A stretch of DNA of 64,000 bases from an uncultured Aquimarina sp. (GTDB taxonomy: Bacteria > Bacteroidota > Bacteroidia > Flavobacteriales > Flavobacteriaceae): assembly GCA_947500505.1 (NCBI GenBank), contig CANMSL010000011.1, positions 62,001 through 126,000 of the forward strand. Direction: 5' to 3'. Positions 16,845 through 25,774 of the stretch are shown here, in pieces. The translations under genes and the position numbers were made by a program. Within the stretch, counting starts at the first letter, position 1. Each line of letters begins with the position of its first letter. The notes beneath the pieces are model-generated. The model was not told where the DNA came from. It searched no databases and was given only the letters and a program-made list of their open reading frames with translations.

Positions 16845-17146
16845 TTATGAAAATCACTAGCAACTTAAGCATCGAAGGAGACTACGGATTCGACGCGTTT
16901 TTATGTTCTAATGGGAAGCTTTCCTGGTTTTATTCCTGAAAAAGATAATTTTATACACGCATTGAATTATTATATATAGGGAACCCTTAAAATTAAGTTT
17001 AATCCATATGGTGGAGTTTGATTTTCCGAGGTTTGCCTCGAAATATTAAGATTGTGTTTTCGCTGGATGCTTCGCAGGTTTACTACCAGGTATTTGATTA
17101 CTATCGAAAATCTTTTTGAAACGAACGATTCTAGTCTTTTTATACT
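16845..17146. other. No supported gene
   Basis: Only a 30-codon frame (16847-16939, starting MKITSNLSIEGDYGFDAF) is visible right after the preceding stop; it has no support beyond position. A short inverted repeat (CGAGG ... CCTCG) lies near 17030. Confidence 0.4.
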
Positions 17147-17178
17147 AAAAACACCTTCAGTATTATTGAAGGTGTTTT
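17147..17178. terminator. Terminator of pnp
   Basis: Arms AAAACACCTTCA and TGAAGGTGTTTT with a 7-base loop, flanked by A and T runs, 26 bases after the pnp stop on the minus strand. The symmetric flanks make it usable from both directions. Confidence 0.87.
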
Positions 17179-17203
17179 CTAATATATAGTAAGGAGTTAC
17201 TTA

Positions 17204-19405
17204 TTAGTTCTCCTTTTTATCAGGTCTTGGTTTTCTGTCACCTCTTGGTTTATCATCTCTAGACTTACTTCCTTCAGGTCTTGGAGGTCTTGGTAACAAA
17301 GCTTTTCTAGAAACCTTCTCTTTACGAGTTCTAGAATCAATACCGAAATATTTTACATCCATAATGTCACCCATATTTACCACATCACTTACATTTTCTG
17401 TACGTTCCCAAGCTAATTCGGATACGTGCAGCAATACTTCATTGCCAGGGGCTTCTGTATACTCGACTACCGCACCAAAATCTAACATTTTGACTACTTT
17501 CACTTCATATATACTTCCAACTTGTGGTTTGAAAGTAATAGAATCGATCTTTGCAAGTACGGCATCAATTCCATCCTGACTAGTTCCTAAAATTTCTACA
17601 TTACCTTCTTCCGTAACCGGATCTTCGTTAATCACAATGGTAGTACCTGTTGCTTTTTGTAACTCTTGGATCACCTTTCCTCCAGGGCCAATTAATGCTC
17701 CAATATATTCTCCAGGAATTGTTTTGGTAACCATTTTCGGCGCGTGAGCCTTTACATCTTTGTTAGGAGCTGCAATTGTATCAGTTAGTTTTTCTAAGAT
17801 ATGCAAACGTCCGTCACGAGCTTGCTTAAGAGCATTTACTAAAATCTCATAACTCAGACCTTTTACTTTAATATCCATCTGGCAGGCGGTGATACCATCT
17901 GCAGTACCGGTTACTTTAAAATCCATATCGCCTAAATGATCCTCGTCACCTAAAATATCTGACAATACCGCATACTTTCCAGAATCTGCATCAGAAATTA
18001 ATCCCATTGCAATACCAGAAACTGGTTTTTTAAGTTGTACACCTGCATCCATAAGTGCCATAGTACCAGAACAAACCGTTGCCATAGATGAAGAACCATT
18101 AGATTCTAAGACTTCAGAAACAACACGTACAGTATATGGACAATCTTCCGGAATCATACCTTTGAGTGCTCGTTGTGCTAGATTGCCATGTCCAACTTCT
18201 CTTCTGGAAGTTCCACGGATAGGCCTTGCTTCTCCGGTCGAGAAAGGAGGGAAGTTATAATGAAGGTAGAATGTTTCTTCTCCTTCATAAGATGGCATAT
18301 CAATCTGATTAGCTTCTCTAGATGTACCTAACGTTACGGTTGCTAATGCCTGAGTTTCCCCTCTGGTAAAAATCGAAGATCCGTGAGTAGATGGTAAATA
18401 ATCTACTTCACACCAGATAGGCCTGATCTCTGTAGTTTTTCTACCATCAAGGCGTAGCCCTTCGTTCAATGTCAGATCACGAACAGCAGTTTTTTCTGCT
18501 TTTGCATAGTATTTTGACACCAAATCACCAAAATCTTCCAGTTCCTCTTCAGAGAATGTAGCCTTGATTTCTTCTTTAATTTCTGCAAACGAGGCCCCTC
18601 TTTCATGTTTAGAAGATCCTTGTTTTGCAACAGCATATACCTTGTCATAAGCCATTTCGTGGACTTTCTTGGCTAACTCTTCATCTTCTCTCTCAGGGTC
18701 GTATTCACGTACTTCTTTCTTTCCGAAAGCTTCTGCAAGTCTAACTTGAGCAGCACACTGAACTTTAATGGCTTCATGAGCAAATTTGATAGCTTCCGTC
18801 ATTTCTTCTTCAGAAATCTCATCCATTTCACCTTCTACCATCATTACAGAATCTGCAGATGCTCCAATCATCATATCGATATCAGAAACTTCTAATTGGG
18901 CTCTAGTTGGATTGATGATAAATTTACCGTCAACACGTCCTACTCTTGCTTCTGAAATAGCACATTCAAAAGGAAAATCTGATAATTGGATTGCTGCCGA
19001 AGCAGCCAGTCCTGCCATAGCATCTGGCATAACATCGTCGTCATGAGACATTAACTGAATCATCACCTGTGTTTCGGAGTGATAATCTTTTGGGAAAAGT
19101 GGACGTAAAACTCGATCTACTAATCTCATTGTTAAAACTTCTCCATCACTAGGTCTTGCTTCTCTTTTGAAAAACCCACCTGGATAACGACCGGCAGCAG
19201 CAAATTTTTCTCTATAGTCTACTGTTAATGGAAGGAAATCAACATCTGATGATTTGTAGTTAGAAACTACAGTACATAACAGCATACATTTTCCTGATTG
19301 AACAACCACAGATCCGTGTGCCTGTTTTGCTAATTTTCCGGTCTCTAGGGTAATTTCTCTTCCGTCTCCTAGATCAATGACCTCTCTATAAATTTTTGGA
19401 ATCAT
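17204..19405 (-). CDS. pnp: Polyribonucleotide nucleotidyltransferase (PNPase)
   Basis: 733 residues. Two RNase PH domains (first: IPKIYREVIDLGDGREITLETGKLAKQAHG; second: LRLDGRKTTEIRPIWCEVDYLPSTHGSSIFTRGETQALATVTLG), with catalytic-site stretch ALMDAGVQLKKPVSGIAMGLI and SDILGDEDHLGDMDFKVTGT, then a KH domain (KTIPGEYIGALIGPGGKVIQELQKATGTTI) and an S1 domain (GSIYEVKVVKMLDFGAVVEYTEAPGNEVLLHVSEL). It ends in a basic, proline-rich tail. It degrades RNA 3'-5' with phosphate. It follows rpsO, the classical gene order, with a structured leader in between. Confidence 0.98.
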   Translation of the reverse strand: MIPKIYREVIDLGDGREITLETGKLAKQAHGSVVVQSGKCMLLCTVVSNYKSSDVDFLPLTVDYREKFAAAGRYPGGFFKREARPSDGEVLTMRLVDRVLRPLFPKDYHSETQVMIQLMSHDDDVMPDAMAGLAASAAIQLSDFPFECAISEARVGRVDGKFIINPTRAQLEVSDIDMMIGASADSVMMVEGEMDEISEEEMTEAIKFAHEAIKVQCAAQVRLAEAFGKKEVREYDPEREDEELAKKVHEMAYDKVYAVAKQGSSKHERGASFAEIKEEIKATFSEEELEDFGDLVSKYYAKAEKTAVRDLTLNEGLRLDGRKTTEIRPIWCEVDYLPSTHGSSIFTRGETQALATVTLGTSREANQIDMPSYEGEETFYLHYNFPPFSTGEARPIRGTSRREVGHGNLAQRALKGMIPEDCPYTVRVVSEVLESNGSSSMATVCSGTMALMDAGVQLKKPVSGIAMGLISDADSGKYAVLSDILGDEDHLGDMDFKVTGTADGITACQMDIKVKGLSYEILVNALKQARDGRLHILEKLTDTIAAPNKDVKAHAPKMVTKTIPGEYIGALIGPGGKVIQELQKATGTTIVINEDPVTEEGNVEILGTSQDGIDAVLAKIDSITFKPQVGSIYEVKVVKMLDFGAVVEYTEAPGNEVLLHVSELAWERTENVSDVVNMGDIMDVKYFGIDSRTRKEKVSRKALLPRPPRPEGSKSRDDKPRGDRKPRPDKKEN

Positions 19406-19419
19406 ATTTTTTTGATTCT

Positions 19420-19500
19420 AACCTTATAGATATTTCGATTAAATGCATTCGAAATATCCAAGGTTTAATTAAACATTGGTTTCCGTCTTACTCGGACGGA
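19420..19500 (-). promoter_or_regulatory. Structured 5' leader of pnp
   Basis: A long hairpin (arms 19420-19438 and 19449-19466, with a 2-base asymmetry) lies 15 bases upstream of the pnp ATG. A second hairpin (TCCGTC 19482-19487 / GACGGA 19495-19500) lies next to it. In E. coli the rpsO-pnp leader hairpin is cut by RNase III and used for PNPase autoregulation; the position here is equivalent, the mechanism is inferred. Confidence 0.6.
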
Positions 19501-19617
19501 CAAGGTTGTGTTGTTGTAGTTGTTGCGCGACCAATGAAAAACTAAGGCATTCATTTCGATCATCCTGAGATCAAAATGTTTTTTATTTATTTTTAAAAAA
19601 GGAAATGGTGTATAATT

Positions 19618-19646
19618 AAAAAGAGAGGCATACAGCCTCTCTTTTT
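19618..19646 (-). terminator. Terminator of rpsO
   Basis: Arms 19618-19629 (AAAAAGAGAGGC) and 19635-19646 (GCCTCTCTTTTT) with a 5-base loop, two bases after the rpsO stop on the minus strand. Some read-through into pnp would be expected if the two are partly co-transcribed. Confidence 0.88.
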
Positions 19647-19648
19647 AA

Positions 19649-19918
19649 TTATTTTCTTAATCCTAATTCTTTTACAATTGCACGATATCTCATAATATCT
19701 TTCTTAATAAGATAATCTAAAAGATCTCTACGCTTACCTACGAGCTTAACTAATGAACGCTCCGTATTATAATCTTTACGATTATTTTTTAAGTGTTCGG
19801 TTAAATGCGTAATTCTGTGTGTAAACAATGCAATTTGTCCTTCAGCAGAACCAGTATCATTTTTACCTTTACCGTGTTTTGCGAAGATCTCTTCTTTAAC
19901 TTCTTTTGTTAGATACAT
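19649..19918 (-). CDS. rpsO: 30S ribosomal protein S15
   Basis: Start at 19918 gives MYLTKEVKEEIFAKHGKGKNDTGSAE and 89 residues, the normal S15 length; the longer open frame up to 19975 is leader DNA. Conserved parts are GSAEGQIALFTHRITHLTEHLKNNRKDYNTERSLVKLVGKRRDLLDYL, which contact the 16S rRNA central domain. Located immediately upstream of pnp. Confidence 0.97.
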   Translation of the reverse strand: MYLTKEVKEEIFAKHGKGKNDTGSAEGQIALFTHRITHLTEHLKNNRKDYNTERSLVKLVGKRRDLLDYLIKKDIMRYRAIVKELGLRK

Positions 19919-19972
19919 TCCAATATTATTTAAATGATTTTTATGTATAAATAGCGTTCTGCTATCAGCGTG

Positions 19973-19980
19973 CAAATATA
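19973..19980 (-). promoter_or_regulatory. -7 element for rpsO
   Basis: TATATTTG on the minus strand (TAnnTTTG), 55 bases upstream of the S15 start. Confidence 0.55.
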
Positions 19981-20082
19981 ATACTTTTTCATTTATAAAT
20001 ACTTCTTATAAAAAAAACATTTCGAATTAAACCTTTTCTAAGAATTGAAGTCATAGATAAAGTAACATTAAAAATTAAGATA

Positions 20083-20913
20083 ATGAACAACAACATTTTA
20101 AAATTTGGTTTTATTGCATTCTTTTCCATAGTTTTTATAGGGTGTAATAATGAAGAGACGGCAGATCAATTACTATCGGATGATATGGATAGTTCAGAAA
20201 CTGCCCTTACTGCAAAGATCGATGATGGTGCTGAAGTGCTGAGCGACTTGACTTTACAAGGCTTTGAGGACGAAGAAGGTCTGGCTAAAAATGGGAATAA
20301 CCGTTTTTTACCTGATTGTGCAATAGTAACTGTAGAATTGACTAGCACTTCCAAAAATGTAATGATTGATTTTGGTGCAGACGGATGTGAGGTAAGAAGT
20401 GGACATATTGTAAGAGGAAAAATTCTAATGTCTTATGAGCTTACTATTGAAGCTATGTCTTTAGAAATCAATTACAGTCTGGAAAATTTCTTTATTGATG
20501 ATGTACAGTTTGATGGATCAAGAACAATAACAAGACTTAAGTCTAATGAAAATGGTAACCCGCAGTATTCAATGAACTTTGATTTTGCAGTGACTTTTGC
20601 CGATGGGACGCAAGCTTCGAGGACAGGTGCTAAAACTAGAGAATGGGTTGAGGGGGCATTTAATGACAATTGGGGAGATAATGTTTTCTTGATTAATGGT
20701 TCCTGGGAAACCAATTTCGCGAATGGGAATGCGCATAATACTACCATCACTACTCCTTTACGTCGTGAAGCTAGTTGCAGATTTTTAATTAGTGGCACAA
20801 TAGAACTAGTGAGAACTAACTTCAGTGGAACTTTAGATTATGGTGATGGATCTTGTGATAATAAAGCTTTATTTACCAATACTGATGGAGAGGAAAGAGA
20901 GATTTTGTTATAA
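20083..20913 (+). CDS. Lipoprotein of unknown function
   Basis: 276 residues. The N-terminus MNNNILKFGFIAFFSIVFIGCNNEE is a lipoprotein signal with the lipidated Cys at 21, followed by an acidic stretch (EETADQLLSDDMDSSE). The remainder is beta-rich, with repeated strand patterns and four later Cys (CAIVTV, DGCEVRSG, ASCRFLISG, GDGSCDN) that could form disulfides. I do not recognise the family. It is monocistronic with its own terminator, flanked by housekeeping genes on the other strand. Confidence 0.8.
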   Translation: MNNNILKFGFIAFFSIVFIGCNNEETADQLLSDDMDSSETALTAKIDDGAEVLSDLTLQGFEDEEGLAKNGNNRFLPDCAIVTVELTSTSKNVMIDFGADGCEVRSGHIVRGKILMSYELTIEAMSLEINYSLENFFIDDVQFDGSRTITRLKSNENGNPQYSMNFDFAVTFADGTQASRTGAKTREWVEGAFNDNWGDNVFLINGSWETNFANGNAHNTTITTPLRREASCRFLISGTIELVRTNFSGTLDYGDGSCDNKALFTNTDGEEREILL

Positions 20914-20950
20914 GAAAAGAACTAACTATAATAGATTTGAATAATTATAA

Positions 20951-20980
20951 GTGTCTTCTTGATTAGAAGGCACTTTTTTT
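20951..20980 (+). terminator. Terminator of the lipoprotein gene
   Basis: Arms 20951-20959 (GTGTCTTCT) and 20965-20973 (AGAAGGCAC, one G-U pair) followed by seven T on the + strand. Confidence 0.88.
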
Positions 20981-21036
20981 ATGAATATTTATAGGTACAA
21001 CAGGAAAAAGATAAAATAATCAGTAATTGGTTTGTT

Positions 21037-21062
21037 AAAAAAACCCGGTTTTTACCGGGTTT
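21037..21062 (-). terminator. Terminator of accD
   Basis: Arms 21041-21049 and 21054-21062 (AAACCCGGT / ACCGGGTTT) with a 4-base loop; the minus strand continues with a T-run. It lies 30 bases past the accD stop. Confidence 0.85.
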
Positions 21063-21092
21063 GGGAATATCATATTTTAAAATATAGTAAAT

Positions 21093-21953
21093 CTAATTGG
21101 AAGATAAAGGTCTGTTAAGAATCAGATCCAGATATAAATTTATTTTTTCTTTTAGGTTTTGTCTTGGGGTAATAAAATCAAGGAATCCATGTTCTTTCAG
21201 GAATTCTGCAGTCTGGAAACCTTCCGGTAATTCTTTTCCTGTAGTATCCCTAACAACACGAGGACCTGCAAATCCAATCAGTGCTCTGGGTTCTGCAATA
21301 TTGATATCGCCTAGCATAGCAAAAGAAGCAGTTGTACCTCCTGTAGTCGGATCTGTACATAAAGAAATATAAGGGATACCGGCATCTGCTAACTGAGCAA
21401 GTTTGGCAGAAGTTTTAGCTAATTGCATTAAGGATAATGCCGCCTCCATCATACGGGCTCCTCCGGATTTTGAAATAATCATAAAAGGAATTTTGTGCTT
21501 AAGAGAATAATCTGCTGCTCTTGCGATTTTTTCTCCAACTACGCTACCCATAGAACCTCCGATAAATGAAAAATCCATACACGCGATTACAAGATCATTA
21601 CCGTTAGATTTTCCAACAGCTGTTCTAACAGCGTCTTTTAGGTTAGTTTTTTCCTGAGCTTCTTTAAGACGATCAGTATATTTCTTTTTGTCTTCAAATT
21701 TAAGAGGATCTTTAGAAGATAAGTTTTTGTCTAATTCTTTATACTTATTATCATCAAAAAGAATTTCAAAATATTCCTTACTGCCAATTCTTACATGGTA
21801 TCCATCTTCCGGACTTACGTAAAAGTTTTTTTCCAGTTGTTCTGCGTCAACTATTTTTCCTGTTGGAGACTTATACCACAATCCTTTTGGAACATCTTTC
21901 TTGTCCTCGGTAGCAGTTTGTATTCCTTTTTGAGTTCTCTTAAACCAAGCCAT
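21093..21953 (-). CDS. accD: Acetyl-CoA carboxylase carboxyltransferase subunit beta, without zinc-ribbon cysteines
   Basis: 286 residues. The crotonase-fold core is typical: FKFEDKKKYTDRL, VIACMDFSFIGGSMGSVVGEKIARA, PFMIISKSGGARMMEAALSLMQLAKTSA and ALIGFAGPRVVRDTTGKELPEGFQTAEFL. With AccA it moves the carboxyl group from biotin to acetyl-CoA in fatty acid synthesis. The N-terminal segment is WYKSPTGKIVDAE ... VSPEDGYHVRI: the four zinc Cys of the E. coli protein are replaced by Ser29, Gly32, Ser47 and Asp50, so the ribbon cannot bind zinc in the usual way. I believe this is shared by other Flavobacteriia. It follows fbaA on the same strand. Confidence 0.96.
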   Translation of the reverse strand: MAWFKRTQKGIQTATEDKKDVPKGLWYKSPTGKIVDAEQLEKNFYVSPEDGYHVRIGSKEYFEILFDDNKYKELDKNLSSKDPLKFEDKKKYTDRLKEAQEKTNLKDAVRTAVGKSNGNDLVIACMDFSFIGGSMGSVVGEKIARAADYSLKHKIPFMIISKSGGARMMEAALSLMQLAKTSAKLAQLADAGIPYISLCTDPTTGGTTASFAMLGDINIAEPRALIGFAGPRVVRDTTGKELPEGFQTAEFLKEHGFLDFITPRQNLKEKINLYLDLILNRPLSSN

Positions 21954-21966
21954 ATATTATTGTATT

Positions 21967-22005
21967 AAAAAAGCTGAAACTCTTCGATATTTTGAGTTTC
22001 AGCTT
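21967..22005 (-). terminator. Terminator of fbaA
   Basis: Twelve-base arms 21971-21982 and 21994-22005 (AAGCTGAAACTC / GAGTTTCAGCTT) followed on the minus strand by a T-run (21967-21972). Confidence 0.85.
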
Positions 22006-22018
22006 GGTTTTTATCCTT

Positions 22019-23086
22019 TTATAATGTGTTTACATTATTTAAATCTTCAAAAGCCTTTTTAAGTCGGTTTTTGAAAGTAATTTCGCCTTCTCTTAACCAT
22101 TTTCTTGGGTCGTAGTGTTTTTTGTTAGGTTCATCAGCTCCATCAGGATTACCGATCTGCGTTTTTAAATAATCGATCTTACCTGTCATATAATCCCTAA
22201 TACCTTCACAAAATGCAAATTGAAGATCCGTGTCTATATTCATTTTGATTACACCATATCCAATAGCTTCTCTGATTTCTTCTAAGGTAGAACCGCTTCC
22301 TCCGTGAAATACGAAATCAATGTGGTTATGCTCTACACCGTATTTTTCTGAAACAAATTCTTGAGAATTTTTAAGAATTTTTGGAGTTAATTTTACATTA
22401 CCTGGTTTATAAACGCCGTGAACGTTACCAAATGCTGCGGCAACCGTAAATTTATCACTTACTTTGCTTAATTCCTCATACGCATATGCTACTTCTTCTG
22501 GCTGGGTATACAATTTAGAATCATCTACATCACTGTTGTCTACTCCATCCTCTTCACCTCCGGTAATTCCAAGTTCAATTTCTAAAGTCATACCCATCTT
22601 ACTCATTCGAGCAAGGTATTCTTTACAAATTTCTATGTTTTCCTCAATAGATTCTTCTGATAGATCGATCATATGTGAACTGTAAAGAGGTTTTCCAGTT
22701 TGTTTATAAAATGCTTCTCCAGCATCTAATAATCCGTCAATCCATGGCAGTAACTTTTTTGCACAGTGGTCAGTATGCAAAATAACCGGGACACCATAGG
22801 CTTCTGCCATTAAGTGTACGTGTCTGGCGCCAGCAGTAGCTCCGGCAATGGCTGCTTTTTGACCTTCATTAGAAAGTCCTTTTCCTGCATTAAACTGTGC
22901 TCCTCCATTAGAGAACTGAATAATAACTGGCGAGTTTAGTTCAGCAGCAGTTTCCAATACGGCATTAATCGAATTAGATCCAATTACATTTACCGCTGGT
23001 AAGGCGAATGCTTTTTCTTTGGCATAATTAAAAATAGCCTGTACTTCGTCTCCTGTAGCAACTCCTGGTTTGATGTTGTGACTCAT
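22019..23086 (-). CDS. fbaA: Fructose-bisphosphate aldolase, class II
   Basis: 355 residues. It cleaves fructose-1,6-bisphosphate to dihydroxyacetone phosphate and glyceraldehyde-3-phosphate in glycolysis and runs in reverse in gluconeogenesis. Zinc-site motif VILHTDHCAKKLLPWIDGLLDAGE, then LEIELGITGGEEDGVDN, AAAFGNVHGVYKPGNVKL (His ligand) and DFVFHGGSGSTLEEIREAIGYGVIKMNIDTDLQ for phosphate binding. The length fits the long class IIA group (E. coli FbaA type, about 358). Own promoter and terminator. Confidence 0.97.
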   Translation of the reverse strand: MSHNIKPGVATGDEVQAIFNYAKEKAFALPAVNVIGSNSINAVLETAAELNSPVIIQFSNGGAQFNAGKGLSNEGQKAAIAGATAGARHVHLMAEAYGVPVILHTDHCAKKLLPWIDGLLDAGEAFYKQTGKPLYSSHMIDLSEESIEENIEICKEYLARMSKMGMTLEIELGITGGEEDGVDNSDVDDSKLYTQPEEVAYAYEELSKVSDKFTVAAAFGNVHGVYKPGNVKLTPKILKNSQEFVSEKYGVEHNHIDFVFHGGSGSTLEEIREAIGYGVIKMNIDTDLQFAFCEGIRDYMTGKIDYLKTQIGNPDGADEPNKKHYDPRKWLREGEITFKNRLKKAFEDLNNVNTL

Positions 23087-23111
23087 AATTTACTTTTAGT
23101 TAATAAGCCTA

Positions 23112-23119
23112 CAAAAATA
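23112..23119 (-). promoter_or_regulatory. -7 element for fbaA
   Basis: TATTTTTG on the minus strand, 26 bases upstream of the fbaA ATG. Confidence 0.55.
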
Positions 23120-23172
23120 GTAAAATAATACGGAATGAATTTTATATTTAAATACGAAAAACGAGATTGATT

Positions 23173-25737
23173 TTAGAAAGGATAGTTAATTCCAAAATTA
23201 TAGACGGCTTCAGAAAAATTGTAACCTTTGAACCATCTTTGATCCTCTATTCTGGCAGGATTAAACGTTTTGAAACCTAAATCAAGCCTTACAACAAAAA
23301 AATCAAAATCGTACCGTATACCAAGTCCACTACCCACTGCGATTTCCTGAAGATCATCCCATTGAGAAAAAACAGCATCTTCTTCCTCGACATTGTCCAG
23401 TACATTCCAGATGTTTCCGGCATCAATAAAGAAAGCACCATTCAGATCTCCCAGAATTTTATATCTAAGTTCTGCATTTACTGCCAGTTTCATATTAGCT
23501 TCATTAAACTCGTTTCTTCCTCCGCTACTTCCCGGGCCTAAATCATACGGTAACCAGGCACGGTTGTCATTAGGTCCTCCACCAAAAAAACTACGTGCGA
23601 ACGGAATGCTATTGGCGTTTCCGTAAGGTATTGCAATCCCGCCAAAGGCTCTAAAAGCCAAAACACTTTTCCTGCCCAGATTCCAATGTTTTATATAGTC
23701 TAACTCTGTTTTTGCATACTGAGAAAATTCAACCCCAAAAACTTCAAAGCGATTATTAGAATTCTCCTTTAATCCTGTTAGATTGGAAACAGTATTTAAA
23801 ACGTTACCGGCAAATTCGATTTTAGCTCTAAATCTTGAAAAATCCTCATCATACAGATTTTCTCTATTATTTTTTAGATATGTATAGCTAGATGCAAAAA
23901 TCAGGTTGTCTTCAGTTAATCGTTCTTTTCGCTCATTAATATTTCTAATTTCCTGTAGTTGATCAGGAGTTAAATCAGCATTCGGTGTTTCTCCTAGTGA
24001 CTGAGCTATGAAGCTGTTAGCACCAACAGGAACAGACAATATACTTTGATCGGTATTTTCCTGATCAAAGAAAGGAGAACTGGGATTCAATACTTCTGTT
24101 GCAATATTATTAAGTCTACCAAAAGAATTAGAGTACACGTTAAAATAATTACCTGTATTGAGATTGCGAACATATTGCACGTTCACTAAATCAATCTGAT
24201 GGGTCAATTTTGTACTTGGTTTCCATAGGTAGTTAAATATTCCAGATGCATTTTGCTTGTCAAGCCCAATGTTTTGTTGTGTATTAATTCCGAAAATCAA
24301 GTTGGTGGTGGGGGACATATATTTCGGAATTATCTTTCTTGTTTGTAGAGGAAAAATTATTTTAGGAAATGATAATTTAAGATCAACTCCAATTTCAGAA
24401 ATGTCGAAAAACTGTCCGTCTGGATCTACCGGATCTTTTGATGAACCCACACTTCCTCTTACAGAAATTTCGAAAATTTCTGCACCTCCAAAAACATTTC
24501 TTATCAAATAAGATCCGCTAAAACCAATACCAAAAACCTGGATGTTTGATGTGGAGATATCAAACTCCACATTAGTACTATATTTTTTTCTGGGAGTTAA
24601 TAAAACATTAGCAATAAGATCCGTTCCGTCTGGGTTATCCGGATCTATACTATACCTTATATTAGGATATTTAAAAGTTCTTAAATTGTTAATCTGATTA
24701 TAGGTTAGTGTGCGATCATTATCTCTAAAAATTTCTCCGGGTGTAATTAGGACCGAGTTTGCAATTGCTTTACGGGTATATCTAAGCTTGTCGTAACTAT
24801 AGATATTATATCCATTGTAGGTGACACTATCTTTTGGTTTTTCGTTTTTGTTTTTATAAGAGTAGTCTGTAAATACATTTACTTTGCTTATTTTGTGTAC
24901 CCGAAAAGGAACTCTTTTTGTCTGTTCCCCTTCTGTAATCCGTCTATTTTTGATAAGTAAATTAAGTTGTATTTTTTGATCTGTGTTTACAGTATCCGCG
25001 TCAAATTTTATATACTCCTTTTCGAAATGATACAACCCGGAATTTCTGAATAACCTGGTTAATCTTTCTCTCTCTGATTCTATATCCAGGGTTCTATATT
25101 GTTTACCCGAAATTATGGCGGATTTATCCTGGTTCAGCCTGTAAATGGAGTCGGTATCTTTCGATGCTATTTTGGTAGTAAGAGAATCAATGAAATAAGG
25201 TTGATGAGGTTTTATATAGTACGAGATTGAAGCTCTCTGGTCACTTTTACGATTTATTTTATAGTCTGTTTCTACATTAAACCAACCGTTATTCCAGTAA
25301 TAAGATTGCAATCTTTTGATTGAACGTTTTGCTTTTGATTCGTCCAGAATAACAGGAGCTTCTCCAGCTTTTTTAAGCCAATTGTTAACACCGGCATATC
25401 CAACTCCTAATCTAGTTACTTGTTTTTTAGATAAAAAATTGTTGAGTTTTCTTTCTCTTTTAGGATTTTTTTGTAACCAACTTTGATAAGAAGAGTCCGG
25501 ATGTACCTTAGCAAGATTATACAAGTGAAGTCTAAAGGGAGTCCAGACAAATTTTGAATTGGGTTTTTGGTATAATTGATTCTCTATTTTAACTTCATTA
25601 GTTTTAACACTATCAACAAAAATTTCATTATCCGTTAAAAGAAATTTATCTTCTGGAACTCTTTTAATAACATTACATGAAATTAAAAAAATTGTAGTTA
25701 CTGTAACAAATACTATTTTTGTGAGCAGGTGTTTCAA
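23173..25737 (-). CDS. tamL: TamL-type BamA/TamA-family outer membrane lipoprotein
   Basis: 854 residues. The N-terminus KIVFVTVTTIFLISCNVIKRVPEDKFLLTDNEI is a lipoprotein signal with Cys22 and the 'C...rVPegeyLL..n' opening typical of Bacteroidota TamL. Residues ~100-370 contain POTRA-like modules, and the C-terminal ~480 residues are an Omp85 beta-barrel with GISFARSFFGGGPNDNRAWLPYDLGPGSS (VRGF/lid-like region) and a terminal Phe (VYNFGINYPF). Omp85 proteins insert outer membrane proteins or assist lipid transport; no tamB lies next to it. It is divergent from trmH and has its own promoter. Confidence 0.87.
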   Translation of the reverse strand: MKHLLTKIVFVTVTTIFLISCNVIKRVPEDKFLLTDNEIFVDSVKTNEVKIENQLYQKPNSKFVWTPFRLHLYNLAKVHPDSSYQSWLQKNPKRERKLNNFLSKKQVTRLGVGYAGVNNWLKKAGEAPVILDESKAKRSIKRLQSYYWNNGWFNVETDYKINRKSDQRASISYYIKPHQPYFIDSLTTKIASKDTDSIYRLNQDKSAIISGKQYRTLDIESERERLTRLFRNSGLYHFEKEYIKFDADTVNTDQKIQLNLLIKNRRITEGEQTKRVPFRVHKISKVNVFTDYSYKNKNEKPKDSVTYNGYNIYSYDKLRYTRKAIANSVLITPGEIFRDNDRTLTYNQINNLRTFKYPNIRYSIDPDNPDGTDLIANVLLTPRKKYSTNVEFDISTSNIQVFGIGFSGSYLIRNVFGGAEIFEISVRGSVGSSKDPVDPDGQFFDISEIGVDLKLSFPKIIFPLQTRKIIPKYMSPTTNLIFGINTQQNIGLDKQNASGIFNYLWKPSTKLTHQIDLVNVQYVRNLNTGNYFNVYSNSFGRLNNIATEVLNPSSPFFDQENTDQSILSVPVGANSFIAQSLGETPNADLTPDQLQEIRNINERKERLTEDNLIFASSYTYLKNNRENLYDEDFSRFRAKIEFAGNVLNTVSNLTGLKENSNNRFEVFGVEFSQYAKTELDYIKHWNLGRKSVLAFRAFGGIAIPYGNANSIPFARSFFGGGPNDNRAWLPYDLGPGSSGGRNEFNEANMKLAVNAELRYKILGDLNGAFFIDAGNIWNVLDNVEEEDAVFSQWDDLQEIAVGSGLGIRYDFDFFVVRLDLGFKTFNPARIEDQRWFKGYNFSEAVYNFGINYPF

Positions 25738-25756
25738 TCGAAATTCATTATTGTGT

Positions 25757-25764
25757 CAAAAATA
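25757..25764 (-). promoter_or_regulatory. -7 element for tamL
   Basis: TATTTTTG on the minus strand, 20 bases upstream of the tamL start and just ahead of the divergent trmH start. Confidence 0.55.
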
Positions 25765-25774
25765 CATTATTTGT

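Noticed and set aside
16847..16939. 30-codon frame after the LPFINW gene
   Set aside because: Too short and without recognisable similarity; may be chance.
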